Below, in pieces: positions 1 through 9,328 of a stretch of DNA of 64,000 bases. Below the pieces are notes generated by a model. The model had not been told where the DNA came from, searched no databases, and saw only the letters and a program-made list of their open reading frames with translations. Source of the stretch: an uncultured Agromyces sp. (GTDB taxonomy: Bacteria > Actinomycetota > Actinomycetes > Actinomycetales > Microbacteriaceae). The stretch is taken from the NCBI GenBank assembly GCA_913053875.1, contig CAJXGN010000005.1, positions 1-64,000 on the forward strand. The letters run 5' to 3'. The position numbers and the translations under genes are program-made. Each line of letters begins with the position of its first letter. The stretch's first letter is position 1.

Positions 1-1
1 T

Positions 2-2206
2 GACACCATTTCCACGTTCTTCTCCCCGGTTGCCAAGGGCGCGACGGAACCGGGCGATCGCGCGCCCGACGAAGCAACCGGCATCGCCGCCGGGGCCGCC
101 GGGGCCGACGGCATCGCGCCGATCGTGCGCATCGACGCGCCGTCGCACGCGGCCGAGTGCGACGACATCGCGGCGCTGCTGCGCGAGCGGCACCTGCTCG
201 ACGGCGTGCCGTGGTCGCGCATGGCCGTCGTGCTGCGCTCGGGCGGCGAGATCGCCGCGGTCGAGCGCGCGCTGTCGGTCGCCGACGTGCCGACCCGCAC
301 CTCGGCGGCCCGCTCGGCACTGCGCGACGAGGCCGCGGCCGCGCTGCTGCTGCGCGCGGCGTCGTACGTGGTCGGGCGCGAGCCGCTCACCGCCGAGCTC
401 GCGGGCGACCTGCTCGCCGGCCCGCTCGGGCGGCTCGACGGGGTCGGGCTGCGACGGCTGCGGCTCGCGCTGCGACGCGACGAACTCGCCGCGGGCGGCG
501 ACCGCACCGGCGACGAGCTGCTCGTCGAGGCGCTCGGCGTCGTCGGCGGCTTCGAGTCGATCGACGACCGTGTCGCGCGCCGCGCCGGCCGGCTCGGCCG
601 CGTGCTCGCCGAGGGACGCCGGGTCGCCGACGCGGGGGGCACCATCGAGGAGGTGCTCTGGGCGATCTGGGACGGCAGCGGGCTCGCCGCCGAATGGGCC
701 GCGCAGGCGAACGGGCACGGGCTCCTCGCCGAGGAGGCGAACCGGGCGCTCGACGCCGCCGTCGCGCTCTTCGCGTCGGCCGAGCGGTTCGTCGAGCGAC
801 TGCCCGGCGCGCCCGCGCGGCGCTTCCTCGACGACGTGCTCGGCAGCGACGTGCCCGAGGACTCGCTCGCCCCGCGCCGCGCCGACGAGACCGTGCTCGT
901 GTGCACCCCGCAGGCCGTGGTCGGCCAGGAGTACGAAGTGGTGGTCGTCGCCGGCCTCCAGGACGGCGTGTGGCCGAACCTCAAGCCCCGTGGCTCGCTG
1001 CTGCGCGCCGACCGGCTCGCCGCCGTCGCCGCCGCCGACCGCGCGGGGGAGCCGGTCGGGCACGTCGTCGACCGCACGGTCGCCGACGAGCGCGCCGAGG
1101 TGCGCGGCGACGAGCTCCGGCTCTTCGCGCTCGCCGCGTCGCGCGCCGACCGGCAGCTCGTGCTCGCGTGCACGAGCAACGACGACGAGCAGCCGTCGGT
1201 GCTCATGGCGTTCGCCGACGTGCCGCCGGCGCCGCGCCGCCGCCGCCCGCTGCACCTGCGTCGCCTCGTCGCCTCGCTGCGGCGCGAGCTCGCCGCGACC
1301 GGCTCGACCGAGGCCGCCCAGGCGCTGGCCCGCCTCGCCGATGCGGGCGTGCCCGGCGCCGACCCGTCCGAGTGGTACGGCCTCGGCGACCCGAGCACCG
1401 ACGCGCCCCTGGTCGACCTCGACGGCGACCCCGAGGCGCGCGTGCACGTCTCGCCCTCGCAGATCGAGCGTGCCGAGGAGTCGCCCATCGCGTGGTTCGT
1501 CGACACCGTCGCGCAGACGCCGAGCGGGCTCGCCGCGTCGATCGGCACCATCGTGCACGCGGTCGTGGAGGAGGCGTCCACCCTGCCCCCCGAGCAGCTC
1601 GACGTCGAGGCCGTGTGGTCGGCGATCGAGGCGCGCTGGGGCGAGCTGCGGTTCGATGCGCCCTGGCTCGACGAGCGCGAGCGCCGTGCGGCACGCGTCA
1701 TGGCCGAGGGCGCCGCCGAGTACCTCGCCGGGTTCGCCGACGACGGCAAGGTGCTGCTCCAGGCGGAGGGACGCTTCACGCTCGAGCTCGGCCGCACGCT
1801 CGTGCGCGGCACGGTCGACCGGGTCGAGCGCTCGGCCGACGGCACGGTCGTGATCGTCGACCTCAAGACCGGGCGCACGCTGCCGTCGGTCGCCGGCATG
1901 CCGGGGCATCCGCAGCTCGGCGCCTACCAGGCCGCCGCGCGCGCCGGTGCCGTGCCCGTCGGCGACGGCGCGCCGGGCGGCGCGAAGCTCGTGTTCGTGG
2001 CGAAGCCCGCATCGGGCCGTGCGTACACCGAGCGCGTGCAGCAGCCCTTCGACGACGAGGCCTCGGCCGCGTTTGCGGAGCGGGTGGCGGCCGCCGGGCG
2101 CATCATGGCGGGAGCCGCCTTCGACGGCCCGCTCGAGCTGGGGTACAAGTCGTCGCTCGGCAGGTGGGAGTACCGCGTGCAGCTCGTGAAGGCGGTCAGC
2201 GCGTGA
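2..2206 (+). CDS. adnA: AdnA-like helicase-nuclease subunit, 5' truncated
   Basis: C-terminal 734 residues of a UvrD/RecB-type protein; the frame is open from base 2, so the start and Walker A lie outside the window. The later part has the helicase-2B-like region and, near the end, a RecB-family nuclease: an early His in GTIVHAVVEEA, the catalytic VIVDLKTG at about 1854-1877, and a HPQLGAYQ box. In mycobacteria AdnA pairs with AdnB as a heterodimeric motor-nuclease that resects double-strand breaks. The next gene is a second UvrD/RecB protein on the same strand 25 bases away, and nudC and a UvrD2-like gene follow, the order seen in mycobacteria. Assignment as AdnA rather than another RecB-type subunit rests on this order. 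Confidence 0.78.
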   Translation, partial: DTISTFFSPVAKGATEPGDRAPDEATGIAAGAAGADGIAPIVRIDAPSHAAECDDIAALLRERHLLDGVPWSRMAVVLRSGGEIAAVERALSVADVPTRTSAARSALRDEAAAALLLRAASYVVGREPLTAELAGDLLAGPLGRLDGVGLRRLRLALRRDELAAGGDRTGDELLVEALGVVGGFESIDDRVARRAGRLGRVLAEGRRVADAGGTIEEVLWAIWDGSGLAAEWAAQANGHGLLAEEANRALDAAVALFASAERFVERLPGAPARRFLDDVLGSDVPEDSLAPRRADETVLVCTPQAVVGQEYEVVVVAGLQDGVWPNLKPRGSLLRADRLAAVAAADRAGEPVGHVVDRTVADERAEVRGDELRLFALAASRADRQLVLACTSNDDEQPSVLMAFADVPPAPRRRRPLHLRRLVASLRRELAATGSTEAAQALARLADAGVPGADPSEWYGLGDPSTDAPLVDLDGDPEARVHVSPSQIERAEESPIAWFVDTVAQTPSGLAASIGTIVHAVVEEASTLPPEQLDVEAVWSAIEARWGELRFDAPWLDERERRAARVMAEGAAEYLAGFADDGKVLLQAEGRFTLELGRTLVRGTVDRVERSADGTVVIVDLKTGRTLPSVAGMPGHPQLGAYQAAARAGAVPVGDGAPGGAKLVFVAKPASGRAYTERVQQPFDDEASAAFAERVAAAGRIMAGAAFDGPLELGYKSSLGRWEYRVQLVKAVSA

Positions 2207-2231
2207 CCCGGGCGCACGCGGAGGGCGGCGC

Positions 2232-5200
2232 ATGATCGGCGCCCGCGAGATCGCCGCGCGCCTGGGCCTGCCCGCACCCACCGACGAGCAGTGCGCCGTG
2301 ATCGAGGCGCCGCATCGCGCGCAGAGCCTCGTCGTGGCGGGCGCCGGCAGCGGCAAGACCGAGACCATGGCGAACCGCGTCGTCTGGCTGCTCGCGAACG
2401 GGCACGTCGCCGTGCCCGAGGTGCTCGGCCTCACGTTCACGCGCAAGGCCGCGGGCGAGCTCGCCGAGCGCATCTCGCGCCGCGTCGGCCAACTCGTGCA
2501 CGAGGGCATCGCCCGCGTCGAGCTCGACCTGCTCGACGCCGCCGAGGTCTCGACGTACAACGCCTTCGCGAGCGCCATCTACCGCGAGCACGCCATGCGC
2601 ATCGGACGCGAGCCCGATGCCGCGCTGCTCGGCGAGGCATCCGCCTGGCAGCTCGCGCGCAGCGTCGTGCTCGACAGCGACGACGAGCGCCTCGTCGAGC
2701 TCGACCAGTCGGCCGACCGCATCACCGGGGCGGTGCTCGAGCTCAGCCGCGGTATCGCCGAGAACGTGGCCGACCCGCGCGACGTGCGGGTCATGGCACG
2801 GCAGTTCCTGGCCATGGCCGACCTGCCCACCGGGTCGGCGCGCAAGAAGACGCCGTACGCGACGTTCGCGTCGGCCATGCAGCAGGTCGGCGGCCTGCCC
2901 GTGCTGGTCGACCTCGCCGAGCGGTTCGCGCTCGAGAAGCGGCGCCGCGGGCTGCTCGAGTTCTCCGACCAGGTGGCGTTCGCGCTCGAGATCTGCACGC
3001 GCCACACGGGTGTCGTCGACGCGTACCGCGACCGCTACGGCGCGGTGCTGCTCGACGAGTACCAGGACACGAGCGTCGTGCAGACCCGCCTGCTCTCGAC
3101 CCTGTTCGGCGGGCGATCGGTCATGGCCGTCGGCGACCCCGACCAGTCGATCTACGGCTGGCGCGGGGCGAGCGCCACGAACCTGGCGCGCTTCGGCGGC
3201 GACTTCGGCGACGCGGATGCCCCGGTCTACGACCTCTCGACCAGCTGGCGCAACCCGCGGCGGGTGCTCGACGCCGCCAACGCGCTGCTGCGTCCCTTCC
3301 TCGACGCGCCCGTCGTGCCGAAGCGCGCGCTCGGCGCTGCGCCGGGCGCCGGCGAGGGTGCGGTCGAGCTGCGCTGGGGCGAGACCGTCGAGGACGAGGC
3401 GGCCGCGGTCGCCGACTGGTTCGCCGCCCGGCTTCGGGGCGGGGGCCGACCGCCCTCGGCCGCGATGCTCTGCCGCACGCTCAAGCAGGTCGACGTGTTC
3501 GCCGAGGCGTTCGAGGCGCGGGGCGTTCCCTTCCACGTGCTGGGGCTCGCGGGCCTGCTCGACCAGCCGGTCATCGCCGACCTCGTGAGCGCCCTGCGCG
3601 TGCTGCACGACCCGAGCGCGGGCGCCGAGCTGCTGCGTCTGCTCGGGGGAGCGCGCTGGCAGGTCGGCGCGGCCGACCTCGCCGGGCTCGCCGAGACCGC
3701 ACGCTGGCTCGCCGCGCGCGACCACGCCCTGCAGCCGCTCGACGACGACGTGCGGGCGCGGATGCGCGCGAGCGTGGTCGCCGAGGAGCACGCGTCGCTC
3801 GTCGACGCGCTCGACTTCGTGGTCGAGGCGCCCGCGGGGCACGCCGCGACGGCGCGCATCGGCGAGGAGGGGCTCGCCCGCATGCGGGCCGCGGGTGCCC
3901 AGCTCATGTCGCTCCGGCGGCGCGCCGGACTCGAGCTCGCCGACCTCGTCACGCTCGTGCAGCACGAGCTGCTGCTCGACATCGAGGTGGGCGCGAACGC
4001 CGCGCAGCCACTCGGCGCACCGAGCCTCGAGGCGTTCGACGAGCTGCTGGCCGGGTTCCTCGACGTGAGCGAGTCGCCCACGCTCGGCGCGTTCCTCGGC
4101 TGGCTCGCCGAGGCCGAGCAGCGCGACCGGCTCGCGCCCCGGCAGGACGAGCCCGAACCCGGCACCGTGCAGGTGCTCACCGTGCACGGCTCCAAAGGGC
4201 TCGAATGGGACCTCGTCGCCCTGCCGCGCGCCGTCGAGGACGAACTGCCGTCGGCGCCGCTGTCGACCAAGGGCTGGCTCGCCTTCGGCGAGCTGCCGTA
4301 CGAGTTCAAGGGCGATCGCGACGAGCTGCCCGACCTCGCCTGGCGCGGGGTGCACGACCAGAAGCAGTTCGAGGAGGCGACGAAGGAGTACCAGGCCGAG
4401 ATCCGCCGCCTGCACGAGGAGGAGCAGCGGCGGCTCGCCTACGTGGCCGTTACGCGCGCGCGGCGCGAGCTGCTGTTCAGCGGATCGTGGTGGTCGGTGC
4501 AGAAGGGGGCGCGGGGGCCGAGCCCGTACCTGCACGAGCTGGTCGCGGTCGGCGTGCTCGCCGAGGAGGCGCTGCCCGGCCCGAGCGTGCACGAGACGAA
4601 CCCGCGTGCGGGTGGCGGGCAGCGCGCGACCTGGCCGCTCGACCCGCTCGGCGCGCGCCGCGCGCGGGTGACCGCGGCGGCCGAGGCGGTGCGCGCCGCT
4701 CGCGAGTCGGGTGCGGCGTCGTCGATCGGCGACGAGCTCGACCGCGACCTCGACCTGCTGCTCGCGGAGCGCGACGCACGTCGTTCGCCCGACGAGCGGG
4801 GCGCGCAGCGACCCACCCGCGTGCCCGCGTCGCGATTCAAGGACTGGGTCGACGACCCCGCCGGTGTCGCGGCCGAACTGCGCCGCCCGCTCCCGCAGCG
4901 GCCGTACCGGGCCACGCGCATCGGCACGCTCTTCCACTCGTGGGTCGAGGCGCGGTCGACCGGCGCCGGCGACGCGGTCGACGCGGAGGCGTTCGAGCTC
5001 GACGCCGACGACGCCGTGCCCGTCGAGCACGAGCGGCTCGCCCGCCTGCGGGAGACGTTCGCCGCGTCGCCGTGGGGGCACCGCAGGCCCGACGAGGTCG
5101 AGGTCGAGATCCACCTGCCGCTCGGCGGCACCGTGTTCGTGTGCAAGCTCGACGCGGTGTACCAGGTCGACCCCGACAGCGACGCCGGCCGCAGGGGCAT

Positions 5201-5438
5201 CCGCTACGAGGTCGTCGACTGGAAGACCGGCGCCGCACCCCGCGACGCGCGCGACCTCGAACTCAAGCAGACCCAGCTCGCGCTCTACCGGCTCGCGTTC
5301 GCGACGTGGCGAGAGGTGCCGCCCGAGGAGGTCGACGCGCTCTTCTACTTCGTGGAGGACGACGCCGTCGTGCGACCGGAGCGGATCTACGACGAGGCGG
5401 AGCTGCTCGCGTCCTGGTCGTCGTCGTCGGCGTCCTGA
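2232..5438 (+). CDS. adnB: AdnB-like ATP-dependent helicase-nuclease subunit
   Basis: 1068 residues, close to mycobacterial AdnB. Walker A AGAGSGKTE at residues 36-44, Walker B/motif II DEYQDTS near 275, GDPDQSIYGWRGA motif III, TVHGSKGLEWD motif V and VAVTRARREL motif VI give a complete SF1A motor. The C-terminus is a RecB-family nuclease with GTLFHSWVE, VVDWKTG near residue 995 and LKQTQLALYR. It should act with the upstream protein in end resection. ATG 2232 follows GGAGGG with a six-base spacer. The last 52 bases overlap the convergent kinase-like gene; the overlap encodes a Ser-rich tail here and an Asp/Ser-rich tail there. Confidence 0.9.
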   Translation: MIGAREIAARLGLPAPTDEQCAVIEAPHRAQSLVVAGAGSGKTETMANRVVWLLANGHVAVPEVLGLTFTRKAAGELAERISRRVGQLVHEGIARVELDLLDAAEVSTYNAFASAIYREHAMRIGREPDAALLGEASAWQLARSVVLDSDDERLVELDQSADRITGAVLELSRGIAENVADPRDVRVMARQFLAMADLPTGSARKKTPYATFASAMQQVGGLPVLVDLAERFALEKRRRGLLEFSDQVAFALEICTRHTGVVDAYRDRYGAVLLDEYQDTSVVQTRLLSTLFGGRSVMAVGDPDQSIYGWRGASATNLARFGGDFGDADAPVYDLSTSWRNPRRVLDAANALLRPFLDAPVVPKRALGAAPGAGEGAVELRWGETVEDEAAAVADWFAARLRGGGRPPSAAMLCRTLKQVDVFAEAFEARGVPFHVLGLAGLLDQPVIADLVSALRVLHDPSAGAELLRLLGGARWQVGAADLAGLAETARWLAARDHALQPLDDDVRARMRASVVAEEHASLVDALDFVVEAPAGHAATARIGEEGLARMRAAGAQLMSLRRRAGLELADLVTLVQHELLLDIEVGANAAQPLGAPSLEAFDELLAGFLDVSESPTLGAFLGWLAEAEQRDRLAPRQDEPEPGTVQVLTVHGSKGLEWDLVALPRAVEDELPSAPLSTKGWLAFGELPYEFKGDRDELPDLAWRGVHDQKQFEEATKEYQAEIRRLHEEEQRRLAYVAVTRARRELLFSGSWWSVQKGARGPSPYLHELVAVGVLAEEALPGPSVHETNPRAGGGQRATWPLDPLGARRARVTAAAEAVRAARESGAASSIGDELDRDLDLLLAERDARRSPDERGAQRPTRVPASRFKDWVDDPAGVAAELRRPLPQRPYRATRIGTLFHSWVEARSTGAGDAVDAEAFELDADDAVPVEHERLARLRETFAASPWGHRRPDEVEVEIHLPLGGTVFVCKLDAVYQVDPDSDAGRRGIRYEVVDWKTGAAPRDARDLELKQTQLALYRLAFATWREVPPEEVDALFYFVEDDAVVRPERIYDEAELLASWSSSSAS

Positions 5439-6580
5439 TCCGCCTCGTCGCCCCACCCGGTGAGGTCGAGCGGCAGGGCCCCCGTGGCATCCGCCTCGTC
5501 GTCGTCGCGCTCGCCGGCGGCCATGCGCTCGAGGTCGGATCGGTCGTAGCTGTCGGTGAGCATGCTGGACGCCTCGCTGCCACCGCCCGTCCGCGGGGTG
5601 CGGTCGAGCAGTTCCTCGACGTCGGCGACCGCCATGACCGGCCCCGTGTCGGTCGAGAGGGCGGGCGACTCGTCGGCGTGCACGGTGTCGACGAGGCCGT
5701 CGAGCAGCCCGACCGCGTCGTCGACGATCTCCGGGTCGCGGGTCTCGACCCCGTGCAGCAGCCAGCGGGCGAGCTCCAGCTCGCCGTGCAGCAGCGCGCG
5801 CTGCGCGATCCCGCCGTCCTGCGGGCCGCCGCGCGCACGCAGGTATGCCGACAGCGCGTGCTCCGCCGCCTCGCCGCGCGCGGTCATCAGCCAGTGCAGG
5901 TCGCGGGCCGGGTCGCCGGCCTGCAGGCCCGACCAGCCGATGACGCCCGACACGTGCGTGCCCTCGACGAGGATCGAGTCGGCCGCCAGCCCGCCGTTGA
6001 TCACGGTGGGGGCGAACTGCCAGAGCTCGGCGTCGTCCGCGGCCGACTCCCACCGGCGCAGCAGCGCGGCCGGCACGCGGCCGGTGTCGGCGGCCCGGCC
6101 GATCAGCTCGATCACCGCGGACCGGCTCTCGGCCGCGGTGTGCCGGGGGAGCCCGGACTCGGCGAGGAACGCCGACGGCAGGCCGTGGATCGCGGCGATC
6201 GACGCGCCGACCTCCGCGGCGAGCACGGGCTCGGCCGTGAGCTCGTCGGCGTCGCGCACCGCGCCGGGCAAGTAGTCGTACACGACCGCACGAGTGCCCG
6301 ACACGGGCGCCTGCCCGACGAACGTGGGCACGGCGAACGGGAGTCGGGCGCGGATGCCCGCCGAGAGCGCGCGCAGGGCGACGAGATCGGCCGACTGCTC
6401 GAGCTCGGCGCCCGACGACGTCGGCACCCGGATGAGGAGCGTGCGTCCGTCGGTGCTGCGGAGCAGCGCGGAGTCGAACTGGCCGTACGACCCGCGCGAG
6501 TGCGGTCGAGCCCCCGACACCTCGAGCCCCGGGACAGCCGCCGTGGCCAACGCGGCTAGAGTGAGAGGTGGTCTGGCCAT
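5387..6580 (-). CDS. APH-fold phosphotransferase-like protein, predicted pseudokinase
   Basis: 397 residues with the fold signature of aminoglycoside/macrolide phosphotransferases: Gly-rich RGSYGQFDSAL at 29-39, a beta-3 LLIRVP at 48-53, and the helical C-lobe. The catalytic loop expected as HGDxxxxN reads NGGLAADS (195-202), so the catalytic Asp is Gly197 and the Mg-binding Asn is Ser202. The following IDW motif is IGW (Asp to Gly215), while GDPARDL at 222-228 is intact. Phosphotransfer is therefore unlikely and a regulatory or binding role is more plausible. The C-terminal 100 residues are acidic and low-complexity. The start is set by a TAGGCT element seven bases upstream, consistent with a leaderless mRNA. 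It ends inside adnB. Confidence 0.75.
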   Translation of the reverse strand: MARPPLTLAALATAAVPGLEVSGARPHSRGSYGQFDSALLRSTDGRTLLIRVPTSSGAELEQSADLVALRALSAGIRARLPFAVPTFVGQAPVSGTRAVVYDYLPGAVRDADELTAEPVLAAEVGASIAAIHGLPSAFLAESGLPRHTAAESRSAVIELIGRAADTGRVPAALLRRWESAADDAELWQFAPTVINGGLAADSILVEGTHVSGVIGWSGLQAGDPARDLHWLMTARGEAAEHALSAYLRARGGPQDGGIAQRALLHGELELARWLLHGVETRDPEIVDDAVGLLDGLVDTVHADESPALSTDTGPVMAVADVEELLDRTPRTGGGSEASSMLTDSYDRSDLERMAAGERDDDEADATGALPLDLTGWGDEADQDADDDDQDASSSASS

Positions 6581-6587
6581 GGGTCAC

Positions 6588-6597
6588 AGCCTAGGCT
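6588..6597. promoter_or_regulatory. Palindromic double -10 element AGCCTAGGCT
   Basis: The ten-base perfect palindrome places TAGGCT on both strands. On the minus strand the hexamer (6593 to 6588) lies seven bases before the pseudokinase ATG. On the plus strand (6592-6597) it lies 71 bases before nudC. It could fire in both directions; there is no convincing -35 on either side. Confidence 0.5.
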
Positions 6598-6668
6598 CGC
6601 CGGGCTTCCCCGTGGTCGAGCGCCACACCCTCGCGGTATCTCCGCCGCCCGCAGCAGAGAGGTCGCCG

Positions 6669-7601
6669 ATGCCCGTTCCCGTGCCGCCCCTCGCGAGGTC
6701 GGCGCTCGATCGCGACGCCGACGCGCGTACCGATCCCGCTCTGTTCGACACGCTCGACGGCGCCGCCGACGTGCGCGTGCTGCCCGTCTGGCGCGGCCGG
6801 GCGCTCATGGCGCAGCGCGTCGACGGCTCTCCGCTCGAGCTCGCGCTGCTGCCGCCCGATGACGTGCCCGCGGCCGAGATCCGCATCTACCTGGGTCGCA
6901 CGATCGCCGGCGACGATCTCCCGTCGCTGCGCGTCGTGGCGCACCTGCTCGACGACGACGCCGCCCACGCGCTGGAGCCCGAGGAGGCACGCTGGGCCGG
7001 GCTGCGCGCGGTGGTCACGGGGCTCGCCGACCGTGACGCAGGGCTCTTCACCGAGGCCGTCGCGCTCGCGAACTGGCACGACTCGCACCGGTTCTGCCCG
7101 GCCTGCGGTGCACCTTCGGAGCCCGAGCAGGGCGGCTGGGTGCGCCGCTGCACGGCGGAGGACCGTCAGATCTTCCCGCGCACCGACCCCGCCGTGATCG
7201 TGCTCGTCACCGACGGGGACGGCCGCGTGCTGCTCGGCTCGAACGCCATGTGGGAGCAGCACCGGTTCTCGGTGCTCGCCGGGTTCGTCGAGCCGGGGGA
7301 GTCGCTCGAGGCCGCCGTGGTGCGCGAGATCGAGGAGGAGGCCGGCCTCGAGGTGACCGACGTGCGCTACCTGGGCTCGCAGCCGTGGCCGTTCCCGGCC
7401 TCGCTCATGGTCGCATTCGCGGCATCGGTCGCCGACGCCGACGCGGTGCGCCCCGACGGCGAGGAGATCGTCGAGCTGCGCTGGTACACGCGGGAGGCAC
7501 TGGCCGCCGCCGCGGGGGAGATCGCCCTGCCCGGCTCGTCGTCGATCGCCCGCTGGATGCTCGAGGAGTGGTACGGCGGCGACATCGACGGGCACGCATG
7601 A
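6669..7601 (+). CDS. nudC: NADH pyrophosphatase NudC (Nudix, Zn-ribbon)
   Basis: 310 residues, the size of mycobacterial NudC. It hydrolyses NAD(H), and probably NAD-capped RNA ends, to NMN(H) and AMP. The Nudix box runs from Gly205 to Leu227 (GFVEPGE...REIEEEAGL) with all acidic ligands. SQPWPFPAS at 237-245 is the NADH-pyrophosphatase signature. A zinc-ribbon precedes it with Cys143, Cys146 and Cys161; the fourth ligand position reads Asp165 or a neighbour, a variation found in actinobacteria. ATG 6669 is preferred over an upstream in-frame ATG at 6579 because AGAGAGG sits six bases before it and the upstream stretch overlaps the divergent gene. It overlaps the next gene by ATGA. Confidence 0.9.
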   Translation: MPVPVPPLARSALDRDADARTDPALFDTLDGAADVRVLPVWRGRALMAQRVDGSPLELALLPPDDVPAAEIRIYLGRTIAGDDLPSLRVVAHLLDDDAAHALEPEEARWAGLRAVVTGLADRDAGLFTEAVALANWHDSHRFCPACGAPSEPEQGGWVRRCTAEDRQIFPRTDPAVIVLVTDGDGRVLLGSNAMWEQHRFSVLAGFVEPGESLEAAVVREIEEEAGLEVTDVRYLGSQPWPFPASLMVAFAASVADADAVRPDGEEIVELRWYTREALAAAAGEIALPGSSSIARWMLEEWYGGDIDGHA

Positions 7602-9328
7602 GCGACGACCCCGACGCGCTCCTCGACGCGCTCGACGACCAGCAGCGGCTGGCGGCCGAGTCGCTGCTCGGCCCGGTCTGCGTGCTCGCCGGCGCCGGCA
7701 CCGGCAAGACCCGCGCCATCACGCACCGCATCGCCTACGGGGTGCGCACCGGCGCCTACGCGCCCGAACGCGTCATGGCGCTCACCTTCACCACGCGCGC
7801 GGCCGCCGAGCTGCGCGGCCGGCTGCGCACGCTCGGCGCCGCGGGCGTCGCCACCCGCACCTTCCACGCCGCCGCCCTCGCGCAGCTCAACTACTTCTGG
7901 CCGCTCGTGGTCGGCGGCAGCGCGCCGCAGGTGCTCGACGGCAAGGCGCGCGTGCTCGGCCAGGCCGCCGAGCGCCTGCGCATCCGCGTCGACACGGCGA
8001 CGCTCCGCGACCTCGCGGCCGACATCGAGTTGCGCAAGGTCTCGGGGCAGTCGATCGACCAGCACGCCGCGAGGCTCACGTCGCGCGGGGCACCCGGCGC
8101 ACTCACCGTCGAGCAGGCCCTCGACCTGCACGCGGGCTACGAGCGCGCCAAGGACGAGGCGCGGCGCATCGACTTCGAGGACGTGCTGCTCGCGACCGCG
8201 GGCATGATCGAGCACGAGGCATCCGTCGCCCTGCACGTGCGCGAGCAGTACCGGTTCTTCGTCGTCGACGAGTACCAGGACGTCTCGCCCGCCCAGCAGC
8301 GGCTGCTCGACCTGTGGCTCGGCGACCGCAGCGAGGTGTGCGTCGTCGGCGACGCGAGCCAGACCATCTACTCGTTCGCCGGGGCGCGGCCCGACTACCT
8401 GCTCGGCTTCGAGTCGCGGTATCCGGATGCCACGGTGCTGCGCCTCGAGCACAACTACCGTTCGCTCCCGCCGATCGTCGACGTCGCGAACCGGCTCATG
8501 CGCGGCCGCCCCGGTGCGCTGGCACTCACGAGCGAGCGCACCGAGCAGGGCGCCCCGAAGCCGGTCGTGCGCGAGCACCCCACCGACGTCGCCGAGGCGC
8601 GGCAGGTCGCACAGCGCGTGCTCGAGCTGATCGAGGCGGGGGAGCAGCCGGAGTCGATCGCGGTGCTGTACCGCGTGAACGCCCAGTCGGCGGTGCTGGA
8701 GCGCGCACTCGACGAGGTGGGCGTGAGCTCGCGGCTGCGCGGCGCGCGGCGATTCTTCGACCAGCCCGAGGTGAAGCAGGCCGTGCAGGCGCTGCGCGCC
8801 GCGTCGCTCACGATCGCCGACGAGCCGCTGTTCAAGTCGGTCAGCGACGTGATGCGCTCGCTCGGCTGGAGCCAGTCGCCGCCCGAGGGGCCCGGTGCGG
8901 TGCGCGACCGCTGGGAGGCGTACAACGCGCTCGTGCGGCTCGTCGACGACGTGCCCGACGGCACGACGTTCCGCCGGTTCACCGACGACCTGCTCGAGCG
9001 CGCCGCCGCGCAGCACGAGCCGACGGTCTCCGCGGTCACGCTCGCGACGCTGCACTCGGCGAAGGGCCTCGAGTGGGACACGGTCTTCCTCGTCGGACTG
9101 TCGGAGGGACTGCTCCCCATCTCGTACGCGTCGGGCCTCGAACAGGTCGACGAGGAGCGGCGCCTCCTCTACGTGGGCATCACGCGGGCACGACGCCGAC
9201 TCGAGGTGAGCTGGTCGGAGCGGGGCGGTCACTCGCGATCGGTGCGAGCGCCGTCACGGTTTCTCCGAGAGATCGGCACCCGCAACCCGGATGCGACGGC
9301 ACCGGCTCGGGGCGCGGTTCGGCGCTGA
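7598..9328 (+). CDS. UvrD-family DNA helicase, UvrD2-like, short form
   Basis: 576-residue SF1A 3'-5' helicase: Walker A AGAGTGKTR at 31-39, VVDEYQDVS near 224, GDASQTIYSFAGA, LEHNYRS, TLHSAKGLEWD and YVGITRARRRL. It sits after nudC as uvrD2 does in mycobacteria, but the roughly 100-residue HRDC and tetracysteine tail of mycobacterial UvrD2 is absent: the protein ends about 40 residues after motif VI. A role in repair or replication-fork maintenance is inferred from family. The ATG shares ATGA with the nudC stop, implying translational coupling. Its last 149 bases overlap the convergent cyclodehydratase-like gene. Confidence 0.85.
   Translation: MSDDPDALLDALDDQQRLAAESLLGPVCVLAGAGTGKTRAITHRIAYGVRTGAYAPERVMALTFTTRAAAELRGRLRTLGAAGVATRTFHAAALAQLNYFWPLVVGGSAPQVLDGKARVLGQAAERLRIRVDTATLRDLAADIELRKVSGQSIDQHAARLTSRGAPGALTVEQALDLHAGYERAKDEARRIDFEDVLLATAGMIEHEASVALHVREQYRFFVVDEYQDVSPAQQRLLDLWLGDRSEVCVVGDASQTIYSFAGARPDYLLGFESRYPDATVLRLEHNYRSLPPIVDVANRLMRGRPGALALTSERTEQGAPKPVVREHPTDVAEARQVAQRVLELIEAGEQPESIAVLYRVNAQSAVLERALDEVGVSSRLRGARRFFDQPEVKQAVQALRAASLTIADEPLFKSVSDVMRSLGWSQSPPEGPGAVRDRWEAYNALVRLVDDVPDGTTFRRFTDDLLERAAAQHEPTVSAVTLATLHSAKGLEWDTVFLVGLSEGLLPISYASGLEQVDEERRLLYVGITRARRRLEVSWSERGGHSRSVRAPSRFLREIGTRNPDATAPARGAVRR

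Noticed and set aside
2196..6587. 1463-residue open frame on the minus strand opposite adnAB
   Set aside because: Arg/Ala/Gly-rich translation with no domain, entirely antisense to adnB; typical of long spurious frames in very GC-rich DNA.
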